A stretch of DNA of 64,000 nt from Bacteroidota bacterium (lineage in GTDB: Bacteria > Bacteroidota > Bacteroidia > Bacteroidales > Bacteroidaceae), in contig JAFABG010000040.1 in assembly GCA_023426145.1 (NCBI GenBank), forward strand, positions 62,001-126,000, written 5' to 3'. The notes beneath the pieces were generated by a model. The model was not told the DNA's origin, did not search any database, and saw nothing but the letters and a program-made list of their open reading frames with translations. The position numbers were made by a program, and so were the translations under genes. Below are positions 37,104 through 45,617 of this stretch, piece by piece. How positions within the stretch are numbered: the stretch's first letter is position 1; each line of letters begins with the position of its first letter.

Positions 37104-37191
37104 GGAGAGATGCTCGAGTGGTTGAAGAGGCACGCCTGGAAAGCGTGTATGCGCCAAAAGTGTATCCGGGGTTCGAATCCCCGTCTCTCCG
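37104..37191 (+). tRNA. tRNA-Ser (anticodon GGA)
   Basis: 88 bases. The acceptor stem GGAGAGA/TCTCTCC closes with discriminator G, as in serine tRNAs. The anticodon stem CACGC/GCGTG holds loop CTGGAAA, giving anticodon GGA, which reads UCC/UCU. A long variable arm and the T-arm GGGGTTCGAATCCCC are present. The 3' CCA is not encoded, which is normal in Bacteroides. Reverse-strand ORFs across this tRNA are artefacts. Confidence 0.96.
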
Positions 37192-37264
37192 CGAAGAGGA
37201 AATTGAACGTGAAGTAAATACAATAATAATAATCAATTAATTAATCTTAAAAATTAGACACACA

Positions 37265-38086
37265 ATGAAAAAGTTATTTGCAATTGTTGCTGTGATTGGA
37301 GCCTTAACATTTGGCTCAACTCAACTAGCTCAGGCTCAAGACGCACCTGCAGCAGAACAAACTGAACAACAAGCTACTCCAGCTGCTGACCAAGCTGCTC
37401 CTGCTGCTGAACAGGCTGATTCTGCAGCTCCTGCAGCTGAAGAAGGTGGTCTTCACAAAGAGTTGAAAGTTAAATTCATTGAAGGTACTGCATCTTTCAT
37501 GAGTTTGGTTGCTATCGCTTTGGTTATCGGTTTGGCTTTTTGTATTGAACGTATCATCTATTTGAGTTTAGCTGAAATTAATGCCAAGAAATTTATGGCA
37601 TCTATCGAAGCAGCTTTAGAAAAAGGTGATGTTGAGGCAGCAAAAGACATCGCTCGTAACACTAGAGGTCCTATCGCTTCTATTTATTATCAAGGTCTTA
37701 TGAGAATTGACCAAGGACTAGATGTCGTTGAAAAATCAGTTGTTTCTTACGGTGGTGTACAAGCTGGTTATCTAGAAAAAGGTTGCTCTTGGATTACTTT
37801 GTTTATTGCTATGGCTCCTTCTCTTGGATTCTTGGGTACTGTAATTGGTATGGTTCAAGCATTTGATAAAATTCAGCAGGTTGGTGATATCTCTCCAACA
37901 GTTGTTGCTGGTGGTATGAAAGTCGCTTTGATTACAACAATTTTCGGTTTGATTGTAGCTTTGATTTTGCAGGTATTCTACAACTATATCTTGTCTAAAA
38001 TTGAATCTCTTACAAGCGAAATGGAGGATTCTTCTATTTCTCTTCTTGACATGGTAATCAAATATGATTTGAAATATAAAAAATAA
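37265..38086 (+). CDS. exbB: ExbB-type proton channel with N-terminal periplasmic extension
   Basis: 273 residues. A signal-peptide-like segment ends at AQA (about 24) and is followed by a low-complexity Ala/Gln/Glu/Pro region (about 25-62). The MotA/TolQ/ExbB core then follows: TM1 about 77-97, and TM2-TM3 about 175-240 (SLGFLGTVIGMVQAFDKIQ and GMKVALITTIFGLIVALILQV). It forms the inner-membrane proton channel that energises TonB. It heads a four-gene unit with a small membrane protein and two ExbD. No consensus promoter is visible in the 73 bases between it and tRNA-Ser. Confidence 0.92.
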   Translation: MKKLFAIVAVIGALTFGSTQLAQAQDAPAAEQTEQQATPAADQAAPAAEQADSAAPAAEEGGLHKELKVKFIEGTASFMSLVAIALVIGLAFCIERIIYLSLAEINAKKFMASIEAALEKGDVEAAKDIARNTRGPIASIYYQGLMRIDQGLDVVEKSVVSYGGVQAGYLEKGCSWITLFIAMAPSLGFLGTVIGMVQAFDKIQQVGDISPTVVAGGMKVALITTIFGLIVALILQVFYNYILSKIESLTSEMEDSSISLLDMVIKYDLKYKK

Positions 38087-38092
38087 TCTGAG

Positions 38093-38578
38093 ATGAGTAA
38101 GTTATCATATAAAGTATCGTATTACGCATTGTATGCGATGTTTGCCGTCATTCTCGTTGTTTTGGGTCTCTTCTATATGGGAGGAGATGCACAAGGAGCG
38201 GACCTTATTGCAGGTGTTGATCCTGAAATGTGGCAGCCGGCAAATACAAATGCCTTGTTGATGCTCATTTATGGGTTATTAGGCTTGGCGATTGCTGCTA
38301 CTGTAGTAGCTGCTGTTTTACAATTTGGTGCAGCTTTGAAAGATAATGCTGGAAATGCTATCAAATCTTTGCTTGGCTTAGTGTTGCTTGTTGTCGTTTT
38401 GGTAATAGCTTGGTCTATAGGTGATGGTACACCTATGCGTATTTCAGGTTATGATGGTACTGACAATGTTTATTTCTGGTTGAAATTGACTGATATGTTC
38501 CTTTATTCTATTTATATCTTGTTGTTTGTGACTGTTGTTGCAATTATTGCAAGTGGAATAAAGAAAAAAATATCATAA
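38093..38578 (+). CDS. Small membrane protein between ExbB and ExbD, function unknown
   Basis: 161 residues. Four predicted TM helices are visible: about 10-28 (ALYAMFAVILVVLGLFYM), 53-77, 88-108 (SLLGLVLLVVVLVIAWSIG) and 132-154. No known catalytic motif. It starts 6 bases after exbB and sits 36 before exbD, so it is surely co-expressed. It is plausibly an accessory part of this Bacteroidetes-type Exb complex, but that is inference from position alone. Confidence 0.75.
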   Translation: MSKLSYKVSYYALYAMFAVILVVLGLFYMGGDAQGADLIAGVDPEMWQPANTNALLMLIYGLLGLAIAATVVAAVLQFGAALKDNAGNAIKSLLGLVLLVVVLVIAWSIGDGTPMRISGYDGTDNVYFWLKLTDMFLYSIYILLFVTVVAIIASGIKKKIS

Positions 38579-38614
38579 CCAATTGAGAATACTCGATTAA
38601 AAAAAGCAATTACA

Positions 38615-39205
38615 ATGGCAAGAGGAAAAAGAAAAGTTCCTGATATTAACTCAAGTTCTACGGCGGATATAGCTTTCTTGTTGCTGATCTTCTTCTTGAT
38701 TACAACTTCAATGGATACAGACCGTGGTTTGGCAAGACTTTTGCCTCCACCTCCTGAAGATCAAGATCAACAAAATACTGATAAGATTAAAGAACGTAAC
38801 ATTTTACAGGTTTATCTGAATAAAGATGATGCTTTGATGTGCGGCAATGATTATATTAGTATTGATCAGTTGAGAGATAAAGCTAAAGAATTTATAGCTA
38901 ACGTTGCTAATGCAGAAAACATGCCTGAAAAAACACAAAAGAATGTGGAATTCTTCGGTACTACTCTCGTTAGTGACAAGCATGTAATTTCTTTGCAGAA
39001 TGACCGTGGTTCTTCGTATCAGGCATATATTAGTGTGCAGAATGAATTAGTTGCTGCATACAATGAGTTGAGAAATGAACTAGCGATGCAGAAATTCCAA
39101 AAACCTTATGCGGAATTGGGTGATGAACAGCAAAGAGCTATTCGTGATATTTATCCACAAAGAATTTCTGAGGCTGAACCTAAAAAATATGGAGAAAGGA
39201 AGTAA
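38615..39205 (+). CDS. exbD: ExbD-type biopolymer transport protein, first copy
   Basis: 196 residues. A short basic cytoplasmic start (ARGKRKVPDINSSSTADIAFLLLIFFLITTSMDTD) leads into the single TM with the essential Asp (STADIAF, about Asp17). The periplasmic domain follows. It is longer than usual ExbD because of an insertion around 95-165. It forms part of the ExbB-ExbD motor. The stop overlaps the start of the second exbD by one base (TAATG). Confidence 0.9.
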   Translation: MARGKRKVPDINSSSTADIAFLLLIFFLITTSMDTDRGLARLLPPPPEDQDQQNTDKIKERNILQVYLNKDDALMCGNDYISIDQLRDKAKEFIANVANAENMPEKTQKNVEFFGTTLVSDKHVISLQNDRGSSYQAYISVQNELVAAYNELRNELAMQKFQKPYAELGDEQQRAIRDIYPQRISEAEPKKYGERK

Positions 39206-39675
39206 TGGGAAAATTTAATAAAACTGGTAAACGTGAAATGCCGGCATTGAATACTTCTTCGTTGCCTGACCTTATCTTCACATTGTTGTTCTTCTTTATG
39301 ATTGTAACAACAATGCGTGAAGTAACTTTGAAGGTTGCTTTTAAACTTCCTATAGGTACAGAACTTGAAAAGTTGGAGAAGAAATCGCTGGTGACATTCA
39401 TCTACGTAGGTGAACCAATTCAAGAATATCGTGCGAAGATGGGTACTGAAAGCCGTATTCAGCTTAATGACAGTTATGCTGAAGTTGGTGAAGTACAAGA
39501 CTTCATCTTTCAAGAGCGCGCTGCTATGAATGAAGGTGATCAAGCAAAAATGACTGTATCTCTTAAAGTTGATCAAAAGACTAAAATGGGTATTATAACA
39601 GATGTAAAAAATGCACTTAGAAAATCTTATGCATTGAAAATTAACTACTCTGCTAAGACTCGTGACCAAAAGTGA
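39205..39675 (+). CDS. exbD: ExbD-type biopolymer transport protein, second copy
   Basis: 156 residues. The same architecture as the first copy: basic N terminus, TM with the functional Asp (TSSLPDLIFTLLFFFMIVTTMREVT, Asp near 18), and a periplasmic domain. The two ExbD differ substantially in their periplasmic parts, so they probably form a heteromeric motor rather than being redundant. One-base overlap with the preceding exbD implies coupled translation. Confidence 0.9.
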   Translation: MGKFNKTGKREMPALNTSSLPDLIFTLLFFFMIVTTMREVTLKVAFKLPIGTELEKLEKKSLVTFIYVGEPIQEYRAKMGTESRIQLNDSYAEVGEVQDFIFQERAAMNEGDQAKMTVSLKVDQKTKMGIITDVKNALRKSYALKINYSAKTRDQK

Positions 39676-39694
39676 TCGGTTGATTTATCATATT

Positions 39695-39734
39695 AAAAAG
39701 AAAGGCCTCTAAAATATTAGAGGCCTTTCTTTTT
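39695..39734. terminator. Strong bidirectional terminator after the exb operon
   Basis: An 18-bp perfect stem: 39695-39712 (A-rich start, GGCCTC core) pairs with 39717-39734. The loop is four bases. It serves the exb operon and the convergent GNAT gene. Confidence 0.93.
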
Positions 39735-39757
39735 AATATATAGTTCTTTATGCTTTT

Positions 39758-40294
39758 CTATTTATTTTGTCCGTAGACTATGTTGTGAATTTGGGTCTTT
39801 ATTTCTTCATAATCTGTTTTCTCATTTAAATTACCATATACCATTAAGTACATGGGGATGTTGTGATCTTCTTCTTTATATGGTGGTTGAAAGTATTCTT
39901 TATGCCATAACTTAAACCCTTGGCGTTGATAGAAATTAATTCTACGTTTAGCCATTTCATTCTTAGGCTTTTCTACTTCTAGAACAATTGGACGGTCTGA
40001 TAAATGGCAAAAGTGCTCTATGCTAAGTTTTCCATATCCGCCATTACGCAAAGCTTTGTTGGTTGCAAAATGTTCTATATAGTAGAAGTTATCTAGATCC
40101 CAATAAGTAATGAAGCCAATGGGCAGTTCATCATTAAAGATGATATTGTTGACGAAATTATTTTTTTTATCTGTGTATTCACGAAGTTTATCTAGCTGGC
40201 GGTATTCTTCAGGTGGAAAAGATTCGATAAGCAATTCCTCCATGAATTTGTAATGCTGCATATTGGATGTTGTGATGGGGCAAAATTTAATCAT
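39758..40294 (-). CDS. GNAT-family N-acetyltransferase
   Basis: 178 residues. The acetyl-CoA pyrophosphate-binding pattern is in NKALRNGGYGKLSIEHF (about 77-93). It is preceded by the beta-strand YIEHFATN. LEVEKPKNEMAKRRINFYQRQGFKLW is the usual GNAT C-terminal segment. Substrate unknown. It shares the terminator of the exb operon on the opposite strand and is separated from the M64 gene by a 261-base gap containing an 18-bp inverted repeat. Confidence 0.85.
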   Translation of the reverse strand: MIKFCPITTSNMQHYKFMEELLIESFPPEEYRQLDKLREYTDKKNNFVNNIIFNDELPIGFITYWDLDNFYYIEHFATNKALRNGGYGKLSIEHFCHLSDRPIVLEVEKPKNEMAKRRINFYQRQGFKLWHKEYFQPPYKEEDHNIPMYLMVYGNLNEKTDYEEIKTQIHNIVYGQNK

Positions 40295-40485
40295 ATCTAT
40301 CTTTATGATAAGCTGTGAAATTTATTGTAGGTTGAAGAGGTGCATCGGTTTAGTCGGAGCTTAATACCTCTTTTAAAGTTCTTGTAATGGTACAATAATG
40401 AAATCTTTGCTTTTTGATTCTTCTCCTCTAATTATGCGAAATATAATCATTAAAACGTTTACTTAGTAAATAGTAAGTAAGTTGT

Positions 40486-40528
40486 CGTTAATCTGCAGTT
40501 TAACTATTTATTAAACTGCAGATTAACG
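40486..40528. repeat. 18-bp perfect inverted repeat
   Basis: The arm at 40486-40503 (CGTTAATCTGCAGTTTAA) is the exact reverse complement of 40511-40528, with a 7-base spacer. It lies 27 bases after the M64 gene stop. No T run follows on either strand, so a simple intrinsic terminator is not obvious. Confidence 0.8.
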
Positions 40529-40555
40529 ATTTTAGAGCTGTAAATTAACTTGCAA

Positions 40556-41833
40556 TTAGGGAACGTAGAATTCTATCATTTGTTTGATTGCTCTTTGGCA
40601 TATCGGGCAAAATTCGGGATATTCATTGGTTCTCATTCTACAATCGTATGATCCTCTATATATACCTTTTGCAGAGTATCCACCTCCTTCATAAAGTCCT
40701 ATAGGGTAGTTTTGATGTTCAGACACAGGTGTTGGTATTGGAGTTTTTGGAGCAATCATATCTTCCCATTTAGAGCTAAAATTTACTCGTGTGGTAATAT
40801 TCTTCTCCCAAGGTTCAATATCAAGTGGATAAGTATCGGTCATTACATCGTTATCATAAAAATATTCATCGCCTAAGCCTCCAAAACTATGGCCAAATTC
40901 ATGGACCACTACCGGTTTAAATTTGGGGTGGTGAGCAGCAGTTAGCGTGTATGAATTGTATATACCGCCACCTCCATAGACATTTGTATTTGCTAAAATA
41001 ATAATATGTTCGTAAGGTATGCCTGCTAACGCATCATGGATAGATTTAACACGGCTAGTAGTTAGGTACCTATCCGAGTAGAATGTGTCAAAATGTGAAT
41101 GAACAGTTGTTTGCTTCCATTGATTTTCTCTGGGCACGCTTACGCCGCTATCTTTTGAAGGACTTGCTACTGCAACGATATTGAACTTCTTTTCCATGGT
41201 ATGGAATGGCTCATGAGAAAATATGCTTTCACAAGCAATTTTTGCATCTTTATAAAATTGTTCCATTTCATTCTCTGTATACCCTTCAGCTAGTATAGCA
41301 ACATCAATACAATCTTTTTCATCTCCATTATGAATTAGATATTTATGTGGCGTAATGTGAGATAATCCGCGTTGATGAATTAGAATGTCGTTAGGATCGA
41401 CTATATGTTTATACTGTGCCATTACCTGTTTTCTAGGATTCAAAAGGTTTATTTCTATTTCTACCTTTTGTTTGGGGTAGGGTACAAGGAATGTGTTTTC
41501 AAAACCTTTAGCTGTCGTTTTAGCTTCGTCAGTTGATAGCCATTCTTGAAATAATGAAGAGAATGAATTCTTGTATATACAACGTTTCGTTGCTAAATCT
41601 CTTACAATAATTTGCCCATTTCCTTCAAGGGGGAGCTCAGATAAATGATGTTGTCTGCCGGCCCATGTAGGCAATTGTGAGAGCTCGTCTAAGTAGATGG
41701 ATTGTTGTTTGTCGTTGCCCGTAAAGATGTAATCCACACGAAGCGTTTTGTTTTCAAAATAATCAGTAAAGTTTTGGGAATAACACTTCATAGAAGTTAT
41801 GAAGAAGAGAAGAAGATAGTAGATTGGTTTCAT
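40556..41833 (-). CDS. Secreted M64-family (IgA peptidase-like) zinc metallopeptidase
   Basis: 425 residues. The signal peptide (about 1-19) ends KCYSQ. An N-terminal beta domain (about 25-150) leads to the peptidase domain. The zinc site is VVHEFGHSFGGLGDEYFYD at about 309-327, an HExxH motif with a third-ligand Asp or Glu downstream. Conserved cysteines near the C terminus (RMRTNEYPEFCPICQRAI) are typical. The founding member cleaves IgA, but most gut homologues have no known substrate. Exported. A TACCTTTG -7 box is upstream. Confidence 0.85.
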   Translation of the reverse strand: MKPIYYLLLFFITSMKCYSQNFTDYFENKTLRVDYIFTGNDKQQSIYLDELSQLPTWAGRQHHLSELPLEGNGQIIVRDLATKRCIYKNSFSSLFQEWLSTDEAKTTAKGFENTFLVPYPKQKVEIEINLLNPRKQVMAQYKHIVDPNDILIHQRGLSHITPHKYLIHNGDEKDCIDVAILAEGYTENEMEQFYKDAKIACESIFSHEPFHTMEKKFNIVAVASPSKDSGVSVPRENQWKQTTVHSHFDTFYSDRYLTTSRVKSIHDALAGIPYEHIIILANTNVYGGGGIYNSYTLTAAHHPKFKPVVVHEFGHSFGGLGDEYFYDNDVMTDTYPLDIEPWEKNITTRVNFSSKWEDMIAPKTPIPTPVSEHQNYPIGLYEGGGYSAKGIYRGSYDCRMRTNEYPEFCPICQRAIKQMIEFYVP

Positions 41834-42160
41834 ATTAATTGAATATTTATTGTTTATTTGTCAGTATGGCTTTTAGCTATTTTCTCTTTTGAATGAGTTT
41901 TTGAAATGCATTATAAACTAGCATTTATGCACAAAGGTACGTTTTTTATCACAATATTTGTTATCAAATAGGCTCTTGATTCTTTCAAAATAATAATTTA
42001 GCGCGTTATTTTTGTGAACTTTATAGCATCCATTCTTGTTGTTTAAAAATATTAAGTTATCTGATATTGGCAAATAAAAGTAATAATTTATAGTATTTGT
42101 TGTCGGAAAATAGCTAACTTTGCATTGAAAATTCGTAGATTAAAAACAATTTGGTTCAAA
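41834..42160. other. Divergent promoter region between M64 and Lrp genes
   Basis: The minus-strand -7 box TACCTTTG (41932-41939) serves the M64 gene. The plus-strand -7 box TAACTTTG (42115-42122) serves the regulator. The AT-rich rest shows no further feature. Confidence 0.55.
42115..42122 (+). promoter_or_regulatory. Promoter -7 element of the Lrp-family gene
   Basis: TAACTTTG matches TAnnTTTG and lies 39 bases before the ATG at 42161. Confidence 0.55.
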
Positions 42161-42640
42161 ATGGGACATCATCAATTAGATGCTTTAGATGAGCAAATTC
42201 TGAAATTGATAGCAGGAAATGCACGCATTCCTTTTCTAGAAGTTGCAAGAGCGTGTAACGTTTCTGGTGCGGCTATCCATCAGCGCATTCAGAAATTAAC
42301 AAATTTGGGGATATTAAAAGGGTCTGAATATATCATTGATCCGGAAAAGATTGGATATGAAACTTGTGCTTACATAGGTATATATCTGAAAGATCCGGAG
42401 TCATTTGATGCAGTGACTAACGCTTTGGAGGCTATACCTGAAGTAGTTGAATGTCATTTTACTACAGGTAAATATGATATGTTTATTAAGATTTACGCTA
42501 AGAATAATCATCACTTATTGAGTGTTATTCATGACAAATTGCAGCCATTGGGCTTGTCAAGAACTGAAACACTCATCTCTTTCCACGAAGCCATTAAGCG
42601 CCAAATGCCAATAATGGTAGATGTAGAAGATGAAGAATAA
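42161..42640 (+). CDS. Lrp/AsnC-family transcriptional regulator
   Basis: 159 residues from the ATG at 42161 (MGHHQLDALDEQ). A longer start at a TTG (42125) is less likely because the -7 box lies just before it. A winged HTH (about 8-58; LDEQILKLIAGNARIPFLEVARACNVSGAAIHQRIQKL) is followed by a C-terminal RAM/ACT domain (about 68-145) that binds amino acids. Lrp proteins regulate amino acid metabolism. This one is not adjacent to an obvious target. Confidence 0.9.
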   Translation: MGHHQLDALDEQILKLIAGNARIPFLEVARACNVSGAAIHQRIQKLTNLGILKGSEYIIDPEKIGYETCAYIGIYLKDPESFDAVTNALEAIPEVVECHFTTGKYDMFIKIYAKNNHHLLSVIHDKLQPLGLSRTETLISFHEAIKRQMPIMVDVEDEE

Positions 42641-42657
42641 TCGTTGAGCGTTAGTGA

Positions 42658-43152
42658 TTATCGTTTCTCGTAATTCACAAAAGCATAGGAGCAGGGATGT
42701 TTCTCATCAGAAAGATGAGTTTCCCTGCTTTTTTCATGCCATGAAGAAGCGGATAAGTCTGGGAAAAAAGCATCAGCTTCAGGTGCCGTTGCATCAATTT
42801 CTGTGAGACAAAGCTCGTCTGCATAAGGGAGTGCTTGTTGATAAACGCTTGCTCCACCTATTATATATACCTTTTCGTCTTCTTTGCAATTTTGTAGCGC
42901 TAGCTCTAAAGAAGTAAAGCATTCTGCACCAAGGAATTCTTTTGAAGGATTGGAAGACAATACTATATTTCTACGATTAGGCAAAGCACCTTTAGGGAGA
43001 GATTCAAAGGTCTTTCGTCCCATTATTATCGTGTTTCCAGTAGTAAGCTCTTTGAAGCGCTTCAAATCATTCGGTAGCCAGAACAGAAGTTTGTTTTGAA
43101 ATCCGATTGCCATTTTTTGATCTACTGCTGCGATAATATATATTCTACCCAT
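42658..43152 (-). CDS. folA: Dihydrofolate reductase
   Basis: 164 residues. It reduces dihydrofolate with NADPH. The segments IIAAVDQKMAIGFQNKLLFWLPNDLKRFK, TIIMGRKTFESLP and YIIGGASVYQQAL are the DHFR active site and cofactor signatures. It is downstream of thyA on the same strand with a 102-base gap. ThyA generates dihydrofolate and FolA recycles it. Confidence 0.95.
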   Translation of the reverse strand: MGRIYIIAAVDQKMAIGFQNKLLFWLPNDLKRFKELTTGNTIIMGRKTFESLPKGALPNRRNIVLSSNPSKEFLGAECFTSLELALQNCKEDEKVYIIGGASVYQQALPYADELCLTEIDATAPEADAFFPDLSASSWHEKSRETHLSDEKHPCSYAFVNYEKR

Positions 43153-43254
43153 AAGTTTGTTTTCTAATTAGTTTTCAACAAGGAGTTCGGTTTAAGGAAC
43201 ACCAATCTACCTTTATTTATATAGTTCTATTCAGCTTCAAATACTACAATGTAC

Positions 43255-44049
43255 TTATACTGCTACTATTCCAGGAATATGTGGATGCGGATCGTAGCCT
43301 ACCAATTCAAAGTCTTCGAATTTGAAGTCATAAATACTTTCTACATTTGGATTGATTTTCATTTGTGGTAGTGGGCGAGGTTCCCGACTTAATTGCAGTT
43401 TAACTTGCTCCAAATGATTAAGATAGATATGTGCATCACCAAGTGTATGGATGAATTCGCCAGCTTTTAGACCGGTTACTTGAGCCATCATTTGTAGTAA
43501 TAGAGCATAGGATGCAATATTGAATGGAACTCCAAGAAAGATATCTGCACTGCGTTGATAGAGTTGTAGACTTAGTCGCCCATCAGCTACATAAAATTGA
43601 AAGAAAGCATGGCAAGGAGGCAAATTCATGTTCTTTAAATCTGCTACATTCCAAGCACTTACGATAATACGTCGAGAGTCTGGATTGTGTTTGATCGTTT
43701 CAACAGCCTCGCTAATTTGGTCAATAAATCCACCGTCATAATCGGGCCAAGAACGCCACTGATAACCGTAAATATGTCCTATGTCCCCCTTTTCATCTGC
43801 CCATTCGTTCCAGATACGTACACCGTGATCTTGCAGATATTTAGCGTTCGTATCACCTTTTAGAAACCAAAGTAATTCGTAGATAATTGACTTCAGGTGC
43901 AGTTTTTTAGTCGTTAGACATGGGAAACCTTCGTCAAGATTGAAGCGCATCTGATGTCCGAAAACACTAATTGTTCCGGTTCCTGTACGGTCACTTTTCT
44001 CTGTTCCTTCAGTTAATACGCGATTGAGTAGATCTAAATATTGTTTCAT
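43255..44049 (-). CDS. thyA: Thymidylate synthase
   Basis: 264 residues, the short ThyA form. It methylates dUMP using methylene-tetrahydrofolate. The catalytic cysteine is in LPPCHAFFQFYV. GVPFNIASYALLLQMMA and the folate segment RSWPDYDGG are intact. It pairs with folA. Its own -7 box overlaps the end of the neighbouring PLD gene. Confidence 0.97.
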   Translation of the reverse strand: MKQYLDLLNRVLTEGTEKSDRTGTGTISVFGHQMRFNLDEGFPCLTTKKLHLKSIIYELLWFLKGDTNAKYLQDHGVRIWNEWADEKGDIGHIYGYQWRSWPDYDGGFIDQISEAVETIKHNPDSRRIIVSAWNVADLKNMNLPPCHAFFQFYVADGRLSLQLYQRSADIFLGVPFNIASYALLLQMMAQVTGLKAGEFIHTLGDAHIYLNHLEQVKLQLSREPRPLPQMKINPNVESIYDFKFEDFELVGYDPHPHIPGIVAV

Positions 44050-44082
44050 AGCGAATCAATTTCCAATAAATTAGGTATGCTG

Positions 44083-44090
44083 CAAAATTA
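44083..44090 (-). promoter_or_regulatory. Promoter -7 element of thyA
   Basis: Minus strand reads TAATTTTG, a TAnnTTTG match that overlaps the stop codon of the upstream PLD gene. The next TTTG is 23 bp upstream, slightly too far. Confidence 0.5.
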
Positions 44091-45359
44091 CAAAAATGGA
44101 GTGAATAAATTGGCAAACCATCCCACGAACTTCTTCCACGGAGATCGCTTTTTCCAGAACTCCGGTGTCAGTTGAGTACAGTGTGCTATATCTTCTTCAA
44201 AAATAGTGTTTAGCTCACTAGTTATATCCTTGTTGAAGATGAAGGCATTAGTTTCGTAGTCATATCGTAGACTACGACTATTTAGGTTTGCAGTGCCGAC
44301 CGTGCAAAAAATATCGTCAACCATCATTATTTTGGAATGATGAAAACCACCATTGTACATATACACCGTGGCTCCTCTTTTCATCAACTTATGAAGCTTG
44401 TATAGAGCAGCATCCGGAGTAAAAGGTATATCAGAAGCCGACGAAACCATTATAGTCACATCTACTCCTCGTTCAATGGTGCGCTGGAGTGCTTTGTTGA
44501 TAGAAGATGTGGGCACAAAATAAGGGTTAACGATATGTACGTTTTTTTGGGCCGAATAGATAGACATGGCATAAGCATGGCTAAGCATTCTACTGTTTTT
44601 CTTAGGAGTTCGATCGACGATGGCCACTACAACGTTAGTGCTATCTGACTGCTCTTTATGTTTTGGGAAGTATGCCTCACCACCAATATTTTGTTTAGTT
44701 TCTTTATTCCATATTTTTAGAAAGATCTCTTGGAGATCGTTGACAGCATCCCCTTCAATCCTCATGTGCATATCACGCCAAGCGCCTATTTTAGGAAGCC
44801 CCTTAATGTAATAGTCGGCGATATTCATTCCTCCTGTGTAGGCAACTTCTCCGTCGATAACTACAATCTTGCGATGATCCCGGTGCGCTGCATGGTTGAT
44901 GTAGGGGAAGGTGAACGGATCGAATTTTACGATCTCTATACCTCTTTCGCGTATCTTTTTGAGATGTTTCTTCTTGAGTGGTTTATTATTTGACCAATTA
45001 CCGAAAGCATCAAACATAGCTCTTACTTCTACCCCTTCTTTTACTTTTTCAGCGAGTAGATCAAATAGTGCATTAGCGATGGAATCATTGCGGAAATTGA
45101 AATATTCGAGGTGAATATGATGTTTGGCTTGGCGGATGGCGCTGAACAAATCAATAAACTTTTCTCGTCCGCTTTTTAGTAATTTTACTTTGTTGTTGTT
45201 AGATATAGGAATTCCAGACTCTGACAAGAAACGAAGTACGAGAGAATCACTTGTCAGAGCTATAGAGTCTCTGGAATGTGCCATTAAACTATCAATGACC
45301 TCTGCCTGAGCGCGAAATAAAGACAGAAACAGAAATAAAAGAAATATACGTAGTTTCAA
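44088..45359 (-). CDS. cls: Phospholipase D-family cardiolipin synthase-like protein
   Basis: 423 residues. A signal-like hydrophobic start (about 1-20; LFLLFLFLSLFRAQA) is followed by two PLD domains. HKD1 is HRDHRKIVVIDG and HKD2 is HHSKIMMVDD, each with the HxK(x)4D pattern. GTANLNSRSLRYDYETNAF closes the second. It probably joins phosphatidylglycerol molecules into cardiolipin at the membrane. Other PLD activities are possible, because the usual two N-terminal TM helices are reduced to one signal-like segment. Confidence 0.85.
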   Translation of the reverse strand: MKLRIFLLFLFLSLFRAQAEVIDSLMAHSRDSIALTSDSLVLRFLSESGIPISNNNKVKLLKSGREKFIDLFSAIRQAKHHIHLEYFNFRNDSIANALFDLLAEKVKEGVEVRAMFDAFGNWSNNKPLKKKHLKKIRERGIEIVKFDPFTFPYINHAAHRDHRKIVVIDGEVAYTGGMNIADYYIKGLPKIGAWRDMHMRIEGDAVNDLQEIFLKIWNKETKQNIGGEAYFPKHKEQSDSTNVVVAIVDRTPKKNSRMLSHAYAMSIYSAQKNVHIVNPYFVPTSSINKALQRTIERGVDVTIMVSSASDIPFTPDAALYKLHKLMKRGATVYMYNGGFHHSKIMMVDDIFCTVGTANLNSRSLRYDYETNAFIFNKDITSELNTIFEEDIAHCTQLTPEFWKKRSPWKKFVGWFANLFTPFL

Positions 45360-45391
45360 AACTCTTCTAGCTATTTTAGTTTACTAAGAAA

Positions 45392-45399
45392 CAAAGATA
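45392..45399 (-). promoter_or_regulatory. Promoter -7 element of the PLD/cls gene
   Basis: Minus strand reads TATCTTTG, 33 bases before the ATG. Confidence 0.55.
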
Positions 45400-45617
45400 C
45401 AACATCTATATTGGCTGAGATGGGAGTTGAAGGGTATATTTATTATACTTTAACAGAGGAGAGCGGCCAGAATCTCTTCGTTTTGGACGTTCATATCGTT
45501 CGAAAATTTAAATCAATAGACTGATATTTAGAGGTATATACCGGTCGATATGTGAAACGGTACAGTAGAAATGTATGACCGCATTATATCTTTGTCGAGT
45601 TTTCTTCGTTATTTGTG
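45400..45617. other. Intergenic region upstream of cls
   Basis: Part of the 363-base gap between cls and the sigma operon. Apart from the cls promoter and the repeat array that follows, I see no gene or RNA structure. Confidence 0.45.

Noticed and set aside
37002..37236. Two reverse-strand ORFs of 71-73 codons
   Set aside because: They run across tRNA-Ser(GGA). Their sequences (TGIRTPDTLLAHTR and similar) are the classic artefact of translating the tRNA backwards.
39151..39669. 172-codon reverse-strand ORF over the second exbD
   Set aside because: It is antisense to a well-supported exbD and has no domain or promoter.
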